Position numbers and translations under genes: made by a program. The notes beneath the pieces were generated by a model. The model did not search any database. It worked only from the letters and a program-made list of their open reading frames with translations, and had not been told where the DNA came from. A stretch of DNA of 14,485 bases, taken from NCBI RefSeq assembly GCF_042767895.1, contig NC_091569.1:16101074-16115558 (forward strand), read 5' to 3'. Shown one piece after another: positions 8,749-14,485 of the stretch; position 1 is the first letter of the stretch, and the number at the start of each line of letters is the position of its first letter. Source of the DNA: Penaeus vannamei. Lineage: Eukaryota > Arthropoda > Malacostraca > Decapoda > Penaeidae.

Positions 8749-8791
8749 CCCAACCCGCACGGGACCGCAGCCGCAAACATTGTTACCATTG
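8749..8791 (+). repeat. GC-rich boundary after purine block, copy 2
   Basis: CCCAACCCGCACGGGACCGC is followed by AGCCGCAAACATTGTTACCA. It separates the purine block from the AAT array, as at 6224 and 11695. Confidence 0.8.
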
Positions 8792-9300
8792 ATAATAATA
8801 ATAATGGTAATAATAATAATAACAATATTGATAATAACACTGTCAATACGAATAACGATGATAAAATAATAATAATGACAATGATAATAAAAACGATAAT
8901 GATAATGATAGCATTAAAAGGATAGTAACAATAACGATTATAATGATAAGGATTATGATAATGATAATTATAACATGATAAAAATGATAATATTGATAAT
9001 AACAATAACAGGAATAACAACAACATCAATGATAATAATGAAATAAAAATAATTACAATAATAGCAATAATAATAATTATGATTATGATAATAATAATAA
9101 CAACAACAGCAGCAGCAACAACAACGACAATAATATAAATAAATGATAATAATAATAATAATGATGGTAAAAACAATGATGATAATGATGATAATGATAA
9201 TGATAATGACAATAATATTAGTGATAATAATAATGATTATAATAATAAAAGTAATTGTAATGCTAATGATGATGATGATGATATTAATAATAATAATGAA

Positions 9301-9331
<31 letters not shown>

Positions 9332-9339
9332 GTAATAAC

Positions 9340-9381
<42 letters not shown>

Positions 9382-9385
9382 CATT

Positions 9386-9417
<32 letters not shown>

Positions 9418-9470
9418 AATGATAACAATAATAATGATAATGGTAATAATAATCGTAATAACAGTAGCAG

Positions 9471-9505
<35 letters not shown>

Positions 9506-9845
9506 TTAGTGATAATAATAATGGTAATAATAATAATAGTAATAATAAAAATGATGATGATGATGATGATATTACTACTACTACTACTACTACTACTACT
9601 AATAATAATAATGATAATGATAATAATTATTATTATAATAATAATAATAATGATAATGATAATAATAATAACAATAATAATGATAATGGTAATAATAGTC
9701 GTAATAACAGTAGCAGTAATAATAATATAATAATGATTGTAATAATAATGGTAAAAATAATAATAATGTTGATAATGATAATAATGCGAGCAATTATGAT
9801 AGTTATGATAATGATAATAATAATGATAGCAATAATGATAATATA
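8792..9845 (+). repeat. Long trinucleotide array of copy A with internal 246-bp duplication and ACT run
   Basis: An imperfect AAT/GAT/AAC array with the anchor ACAGGAATAACAACAACATC at 9008 and a CAGCAGCAACAACAACGACA word near 9107. The word CGTAATAACAGTAGCAGTAA occurs at 9454 and 9700, showing a tandem duplication of about 246 bp. An (ACT)9 run sits at 9574-9600 between GAT and AAT runs. A short ATT stretch (TTATTATTATAATAA, about 9627) makes a local palindrome. The minus-strand poly-Ile/Tyr frame (8968-9933) is not a gene. Confidence 0.85.
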
Positions 9846-9982
9846 AAATAATTAGTGTGCTTCCGTATGAGTACTTAGAGATAAATGAATAAACGACAAA
9901 TAGTAAACAATAAATAAATAACAATAATAACAAAATAGTTTGCTTCTGTGTGTGCTTATAGATGAATAAATAAACAATAAAA
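9846..9982. repeat. Left part of S module 2: doubled AT-rich phrase
   Basis: The phrase TTAGTGTGCTTCCGTATGAG, then ATAAATGAATAAACGAC, is followed about 85 bp later by a variant: ATAGTTTGCTTCTGTGTGTG, then ATGAATAAATAAACAATAAA. This is an imperfect direct repeat upstream of the inverted repeat at 9983. It may be the retroposon's 3' tail region on the minus strand. Confidence 0.6.
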
Positions 9983-10050
9983 CGTGTGTAACATGCCCGC
10001 CTAGACCGTTGGCAAATTAGACCTTGTGTCAGGCGGCCATGTTACACACG
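9983..10050. repeat. 20-bp inverted repeat abutting the tRNA-like head, copy A
   Basis: Arm 9983-10002 starts CGTGTGTAACATG. Arm 10031-10050 is its reverse complement with one mismatch (19 of 20), and the loop is 28 nt. The right arm ends exactly where the tRNA-like sequence begins (10051). On the minus strand the hairpin would lie directly after the tRNA-like 3' end. The same structure is at 12957-13024. Confidence 0.85.
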
Positions 10051-10121
10051 GGTCGTCGTGGTTCGAACCCGCGACCTTCGAGATGCGAGCCGAGTGCTAT
10101 ATCCACTCGGCCACGGCGACC
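10051..10121 (-). mobile_element. tRNA-like retroposon head, copy A
   Basis: Read on the minus strand, a 71-nt tRNA-like sequence runs from GGTCGCC to GACGACC. These ends pair at 6 of 7 positions as an acceptor stem. A perfect A box, TGGCCGAGTGG, is at 10103-10113 and a B box, GGTTCGAACCA (10 of 11), at 10059-10069. D- and T-stem pairing is imperfect, the anticodon arm does not fold cleanly and no CCA follows, so a working tRNA is unlikely. The flanks (20-bp inverted repeat on one side, AATTAGCC and TG/CA repeats on the other) are repeated in copy B. A tRNA-derived SINE with an internal pol III promoter is the best reading. Identity of the parent tRNA is not resolved. Confidence 0.7.
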
Positions 10122-10170
10122 AATAATAATGAGGGCTAATTGGCTTTTTAAACTGCTGATTGACCTCGAC

Positions 10171-10278
10171 GTGGATGTGTGTGTGTGTGTGTGTTCGTAT
10201 GTGTTCATGTGTATGTATGTATGTGTCCGCGTGTGAGTGTATATGTATGTTGCTCTCGTGTGAGAGAATGTGTTGTAT
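10171..10278 (+). repeat. TG / TATG microsatellite, copy A
   Basis: A pure TG run at 10175-10194 is followed by TATG and TGTATG variants and GTCCGCGTGTGAGTGTATAT. The counterpart is at 13145-13254 (pure run 13150-13171). It lies between the tRNA-like head and a partial M copy. Confidence 0.9.
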
Positions 10279-10359
10279 GGCATCTAAGATGGGATAAGAC
10301 ACACCTCTGGTAGATATTAATAAAAAAATCTGCTAATAACTTTTTTGAAATATCCTGCT
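10279..10359 (+). mobile_element. Partial M copy at end of copy A
   Basis: GGCATCTAAGATGGGATAAG, ACACCTCTGGTAGATA and TTTTGAAATATCCTGCT match the right half of the M element. It continues without a gap into the next M copy at 10360, so three partial M copies stand head-to-tail over 10279-10775. Confidence 0.75.
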
Positions 10360-10775
10360 AGAAGCACTCATAGACGCATACCTCCGCTCAGGTAATGAGG
10401 GAACTGATGCAATCATTTTTGAAAAAGTCTGGATTCGGTTAATGGTCCGCATGACCACCAGAATTTAACGGCATAGTTAGGCTGAGACACCCATGGTAAA
10501 AAAAAAAAAATATATATGTTCGTAGCTTACCAAGTTATCCTTCTAACCAATGAACAAACAAACAAACTAACCAAGGCTACCAAAAACATAACCTCCTTGG
10601 TGGAGGTAATAATAACAACAACCAGAAGCACTCAGAGAACGCATACCTCCGCCAAGCAACATCGGCAACTGTTGCAACTGCATCTAAGTTGAGCCAAGAC
10701 ACCGCTGATAGAGATCTCATAAAAATCTGTTCATAAACTTGTAAGTTATCCTGCTAGAACCACTCAGATTGCAAA
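10360..10775 (+). mobile_element. M module 3b/3c, start of copy B
   Basis: Part b (10360-10623) holds the element from ACCTCCGC (10380) to GGAGGT (10607), 228 bp. Part c (10624-10775) is the internally shortened copy ending in CTCAGATTGCAAA. The poly-A run near 10497-10510 is shorter than in module 2b and is followed by TATATATG. Confidence 0.85.
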
Positions 10776-10982
10776 GATGATAGAAATAATAACGATAATA
10801 ATAATAATAAAAAATGATAAAGTAATAATAATAATGAAAATAATAATAGTAATGATAATTATAATTACAATAACGATAACAATGACAATGATAAGATAAT
10901 AATAATGTTCATGATAGTGATAATGATAATTTTGATAATGACAATTGCAATAATCATATTGATAATGGCAATGATAATGACA
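10776..10982 (+). repeat. Short degenerate array between M and J, copy B
   Basis: The counterpart of 7834-8040, with few substitutions (GTTCATGATAGTGATAATGA here against GTTCATGTTAGTAATAATGA there). Confidence 0.85.
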
Positions 10983-11308
10983 GAACAATGAATATGATAC
11001 TATTGTCCATGCATGCAGTTATGATGACATAGCAATTATCATAATTTCCTTAATGATAAGGATTATGATAGTAAAATGAATAATGAAAATGATAGCAGAA
11101 AAAATGGAAATTATATCAACAATGGTAGCAATAACAACAATAACGGCCATAATAACAAGAGCAATGACAATAATGATGGTAAATAAAACAGATAGATGTA
11201 TGGAGATACGATGGATAAGTTGATAATTGCAGTTGTGAGGAATATCATTATAGATAAGAATAAAAGCATTCATAATAGATATTACTTCGGGTAATACTGA
11301 CAAGACCA
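10983..11308 (+). repeat. Conserved spacer J, copy 3
   Basis: Nearly identical to J copy 2 (begins GAACAATGAATATGATACTA, ends GTAATACTGACAAGACCA). Small differences include TAGATGTATGGAG for TATTTGTATGGAG, and ACTGACAAG, the form shared with copies 1 and 4, where copy 2 has ACGGACAAG. Confidence 0.85.
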
Positions 11309-11694
11309 GTGAAAATAGGAGGAGGGGGCAGTAAAGAAAGAAGAGTAGGAGGAGGAGGAGGAAGTAAAGGTGGAAAGGGGGAGGAGAAGGGGGGTGAAAA
11401 CTAGGAAAGGAGGAGGAGGGAGATGAAAGGGAGGAAAAGAGGAGGAGGAAGAGCAGGGAGGAGGAGGAAGAAGAAGAGGAGGAGGAAGAGAAGGGAGGAG
11501 GAAGAAGAAAAGGAGGGGAAGAAGGAGAAGGAGGAGATGGCGGTGGAAGAAGAAAAGGAGGAAAGGAGAAGGACTAGGAGCATGGGGAGAATGAGGATAA
11601 AGACGGGGATGAGAACGGAAGTGAGGATGATAATGGTGAGGAGGAGGAGGAATAAAAGGAAGAGGAGGAGTAGGAGGAGGAGCAAGGGGAAGGG
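11309..11694 (+). repeat. Polypurine block P3
   Basis: The counterpart of P2 in copy B: about 386 bp of A/G-rich sequence with small GGA-unit length differences and single-base changes. Confidence 0.9.
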
Positions 11695-11737
11695 CCCAAC
11701 CCGCACGGGACCGCAGCCGCAAACATTGTTACCATTG
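11695..11737 (+). repeat. GC-rich boundary after purine block, copy 3
   Basis: Same text as at 8749 (CCCAACCCGCACGGGACCGC). Confidence 0.8.
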
Positions 11738-12228
11738 ATAATAATAATAATGGTAATAATAATAATAACAATATTGATAATAACACTGTCAATACGAATA
11801 ACGATGATAAAATAATAATAATGACAATGATAATAAAAACGATAATGATAATGATAGCATTAAAAGGATAGTAACAATAACGATTATTATGATAAGGATT
11901 ATGATAATGATAATTATAACATGATAAAAATGATAATATTGATAATAACAATAACAGGAATAACAACAACATCAATGATAATAATAAAATAAAAATAATT
12001 ACAATAATAGCAATAATAATAATTATGATTATGATAATAATAATAACAACAACAGCAGCAGCAACAACAACGACAATAATATAAATAAATGATAATAATA
12101 ATAATAATAATGGTAAAAACAATGATGATAATGATGATAATGATAATGATAGTGACAATAATATTAGTGATAATAATAATGGTAATAATAATAATAGTAA
12201 TAATAATAATGATGATGATGATGATGAT

Positions 12229-12298
<70 letters not shown>

Positions 12299-12343
12299 GT
12301 AATAATAATAATAATGACGATAATGATAATGATAATAATTATT

Positions 12344-12375
<32 letters not shown>

Positions 12376-12428
12376 AATGATAACAATAATAATGATAATG
12401 GTAATAATAATCGTAATAACAGTAGCAG

Positions 12429-12469
<41 letters not shown>

Positions 12470-12533
12470 TTAGTGATAATAATAATGGTAATAATAATAA
12501 TAGTAGTAATAATAATGATGATGATGATGATAT

Positions 12534-12565
<32 letters not shown>

Positions 12566-12823
12566 ATAATAATGATAATGATAATAATTATTATTATAAG
12601 AATAATAATAATGATAATGATAATAATAATAACAATAATAATGATAATGGTAATAATAGTCGTAATAACAGTAGCAGTAATAATAATAATGATGATGATT
12701 ATAATAATGATTGTAATAATAATGGTAAAAATAATAATAATGTTGATAATGATAATAATGCGAGCAATTATGATAGTTATGATAATGATAATAATAATGA
12801 TAGCAATAATGATAATATAAAAT
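11738..12823 (+). repeat. Long trinucleotide array of copy B with internal 249-bp duplication and ACT run
   Basis: The counterpart of 8792-9845, with the anchor at 11954. The word CGTAATAACAGTAGCAGTAA is at 12412 and 12661, a period of about 249 bp against 246 in copy A. The ACT run has 10 units (12535-12564) against 9. A pure AAT tract of about 69 bp at 12230-12298 replaces a shorter, interrupted one in copy A. Confidence 0.85.
12230..12298 (+). repeat. Pure (AAT)n microsatellite expanded in copy B
   Basis: About 23 uninterrupted units. The equivalent place in copy A (about 9283-9330) is shorter and broken by a GAA triplet, so this tract changed length after the duplication. Confidence 0.85.
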
Positions 12824-13024
12824 AATTAGTGTGCTTCTGTATGAGTACTTAGAGATAAATGAATAAACGACAAATAGTAAACAATAAATAAATAACAATA
12901 ATAACAAAATAGTTTGCTTCTGCGTGTGCTTATAGATGAATAAATAAACAATAAAACGTGTGTAACATGCCCGCCTAGACCGTTGGCAAATTAGACCTTG
13001 TGTCAGGCGGCCATGTTACACACG
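12824..13024. repeat. Left part of S module 3 with 20-bp inverted repeat (12957-13024)
   Basis: The same doubled AT-rich phrase as in copy A, then arms at 12957-12976 and 13005-13024 (19 of 20 complementary). The right arm again abuts the tRNA-like sequence. Confidence 0.8.
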
Positions 13025-13095
13025 GGTCGTCGTGGTTCGAACCCGCGACCTTCGAGATGCGAGCCGAGTGCTATATCCACTCGGCCACGGCGACC
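13025..13095 (-). mobile_element. tRNA-like retroposon head, copy B
   Basis: Identical in layout to 10051-10121: A box at 13077-13087, B box at 13033-13043, and acceptor-like ends pairing 6 of 7. The sequence appears unchanged between copies A and B over the 71 nt. The flank differs slightly (CAATTATAAGGAGGG here, CAATAATAATGAGGG in copy A). Confidence 0.7.
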
Positions 13096-13144
13096 AATTA
13101 TAAGGAGGGCTAATTGGCTTTTAAAACTGCTGATTGTCCTCGAC

Positions 13145-13254
13145 GTGGATGTGTGTGTGTGTGTGTGTGTTCGTATGTGTTCATGTGTATGTATGTATGT
13201 GTCCGCGTGTGAGTGTATATGTATGTTGCTCTCGTGTGAGAGAATGTGTTGCAT
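13145..13254 (+). repeat. TG / TATG microsatellite, copy B
   Basis: A pure TG run at 13150-13171, then TATG variants, as in copy A but one unit longer. Confidence 0.9.
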
Positions 13255-13336
13255 GGCATCTAAGATGGAATAAGACACACCTCTGGTAGATAATAATAAA
13301 AAAAATCTGCTGATAACTTTTTTGAAATATCCTGCT
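13255..13336 (+). mobile_element. Partial M copy at end of copy B
   Basis: GGCATCTAAGATGGAATAAG to GAAATATCCTGCT, the counterpart of 10279-10359. It runs without a gap into 13337. Confidence 0.75.
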
Positions 13337-13752
13337 AGAAGCACTCATAGACGCATACCTCCGCTCAGGTAATGAGGGAACTGATGCAATCATTTTTGAA
13401 AAAGTCTGGATTCGGTTAATGGTCCGCATGACCACCAGAATTTAACGGCATAGTTAGGCTGAGACACCTATGGTAAAAAAAAAAAAAAGTGTTCGTAGCT
13501 TACCAAGTTATCCTTCTAACCAATAAACAAACAAACAAACAAACTAACCAACTTTACCAACAACATAACCTCTTCGGCGGAGGTAATAATAACAACAACC
13601 AGAAGCACTCAGAGAACGCATACCTCCGCCAAGCAACATCGGCAACTGTTGCAACTGCATCTAAGTTGAGCCAAGACACCGCTGATAGAGATCTCATAAA
13701 AATCTGTTCATAAACTTGTAAGTTATCCTGCTAGAACCACTCAGATTGCAAA
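13337..13752 (+). mobile_element. M module 4b/4c, third start of the large repeat
   Basis: It matches 7414-7833 and 10360-10775 (AGAAGCACTCATAGACG to CTCAGATTGCAAA). The element spans 13357-13584 (ACCTCCGC to GGAGGT). Its right end reads CTTCGGCGGAGGT, like module 2a at 7397, where modules 2b and 3b have CTTGGTGGAGGT. Near-identity to copies A and B stops at the AAT array after 13752. Confidence 0.85.
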
Positions 13753-13760
13753 TGATAATA

Positions 13761-13815
<55 letters not shown>

Positions 13816-14079
13816 TAATGATAATAATAATTATGATAATAATAATAACAATAATAATAATAATACTGATAATCATAATGATGATAATAATAATAATAAT
13901 GATAATAATAATAATAATGATAATAATATTAATAATAGTAATGAAAATGATAATGATAATCATGATATGATAATTACAATAACGTTAAGATAATGATAAT
14001 GATAATAATAATGATCCTTTTGATAATGATAATTGCAAGAATCATATTAATAATGACAAAATTGATAATAATAATGATA
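13753..14079 (+). repeat. AAT array of unit 4
   Basis: A pure AAT tract at about 13765-13812, then GAT/AAC variants. Next come non-array words TTTTGATAATGATAATTGCA and AATCATATTAATAATGAC, which match those before J at 7990-8030 and 10930-10970. Confidence 0.85.
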
Positions 14080-14330
14080 GAACAATGGATATGATACTAT
14101 TGTCAATACACGTAATAATGATAACATAATTTCCATAATGGTAATGATTATTATAGTAAAATGAATAATGAAAATGGTAATAATTAATGGAAATGATACC
14201 AAAGATGGTAGTAATAACAACAATAACAAGATCTATAATGGTTATCATTATGGATAAGAATAAAAACACTCATAATAGACATTACTTCCGGTAATACTGA
14301 CAAGACCATTGAAAATAGACGAAATATGAC
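14080..14330 (+). repeat. Conserved spacer J, copy 4
   Basis: It begins GAACAATGGATATGATACTA. It then follows copy 1 rather than copies 2 and 3: CAATACACGTAATAATGATA, no TATGGAGATACG segment, and ATTACTTCCGGTAATACTGA with TAGACGAAATATGACAAAGG at the end. Confidence 0.85.
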
Positions 14331-14485
14331 AAAGGGAGAGGAGGAGGAGGAGGAGGAGAAGGAGGGGACGGTAAAGAAAGAATAGTAGGAGCAGGAACAA
14401 GGAAAGATGGAAAGGAGGAGATGGAAGATGAAAACGAAGTAAGGAGGAGGAGGAGGATATAGAAGAAGAAGAAGAAGAAGAGGAG
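14331..14485 (+). repeat. Polypurine block P4, cut by window end
   Basis: It begins with a GGA run. It then has GAAAGAATAGTAGGAGCAGG, GGAAAGATGGAAAGGAGG, GATGAAAACGAAGTAAGGAG and a final ATATAGAAGAAGAAGAAG run. The order and words match P1 (5857 onward, with ATATAGAAG near 6015). The block continues beyond the window. Confidence 0.9.

Larger units (their letters stand above)
7414..10359 (+). repeat. Large tandem duplication, copy A (2946 bp)
   Basis: From AGAAGCACTCATAGACG at 7414 to GAAATATCCTGCT at 10359, this block is repeated almost letter for letter in copy B at 10360-13336. It contains M(b,c), array, J, P, GC boundary, long array, tRNA-like/TG module and a partial M copy. Differences I can see outside the arrays are scattered single bases, for example AGTAGGGGGCAG at 8377 against AGGAGGGGGCAG in copy B. 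Most of the 31-bp length difference lies in the AAT array near 9295-9330. Confidence 0.93.
10360..13336 (+). repeat. Large tandem duplication, copy B (2977 bp)
   Basis: A near-identical head-to-tail copy of 7414-10359. Anchors shift by 2942-2974 bp: J from 8041 to 10983, purine block from 8366 to 11309, anchor word from 9008 to 11954, tRNA-like head from 10051 to 13025. The low divergence against the older unit 1 implies a recent event. An assembly artefact or collapsed haplotypes cannot be excluded from sequence alone. Confidence 0.93.

Noticed and set aside
10051..10121. Functional tRNA gene (also 13025-13095 and 2595-2665)
   Set aside because: Pol III boxes are present, but D and T stems are imperfect, the anticodon arm does not fold cleanly, and copies sit inside repeated modules. 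A retroposon head or pseudogene fits better.
10175..10275. Telomere-like or Z-DNA-forming regulatory element in the TG/TATG runs
   Set aside because: The units are TG and TATG, not TTAGG or TTAGGG. A Z-DNA tendency is generic to TG runs and nothing nearby is a gene.

Overview
This window looks like non-coding, repeat-dominated DNA from an animal nuclear genome. I see no believable protein-coding gene, rRNA or intact tRNA. Most of it is long imperfect trinucleotide array (AAT with GAT, AAC and AGT variants). Interspersed are polypurine GGA/GAA blocks, TG microsatellites, tRNA-like retroposon heads, foldback elements and a ~230-bp dispersed element. The mix of very long AAT arrays, GGA tracts, TG/TATG runs and tRNA-derived retroposons suggests a marine invertebrate. 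A decapod crustacean (penaeid-shrimp type) is my best guess, from memory and not from a diagnostic gene. The open frames up to about 320 codons are low-complexity artefacts (poly-Ile, Leu, Tyr, Asn, Ser, Pro or Arg) of reading triplet repeats without stops.

Layout. Positions 1-4850 hold two old, diverged copies of an array (about 545-2665 and 3150-4833). Each ends in a switch to the ATT strand followed by a tRNA-like sequence on the + strand. A 119-bp foldback element (2995-3113) lies between them. Positions 4860-5050 are an inverted copy of a junction that occurs four more times in direct orientation. From about 5056 to the end the window is a tandem series of a composite unit. On the + strand its order is: M element(s); AAT array; conserved spacer J; polypurine block P; GC-rich boundary; long AAT array with the anchor ACAGGAATAA; tRNA-like/TG module S; then M again. 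Unit 1 runs about 5056-7413, unit 2 (copy A) 7414-10359, unit 3 (copy B) 10360-13336, and unit 4 starts at 13337 and is cut by the window end.

Units 2 and 3 are nearly identical (2946 and 2977 bp). A third ~416-bp start of the same unit follows at 13337-13752. Unit 4 beyond that resembles unit 1 more than units 2 and 3, which points to a recent tandem duplication inside an older series. The M modules at each unit edge are natural substrates for unequal exchange.

Nothing works together as a gene system here. The interest lies in the higher-order repeat, its partly shared boundaries, and the small elements embedded in it. Coordinates of array edges are approximate because the arrays grade into each other.
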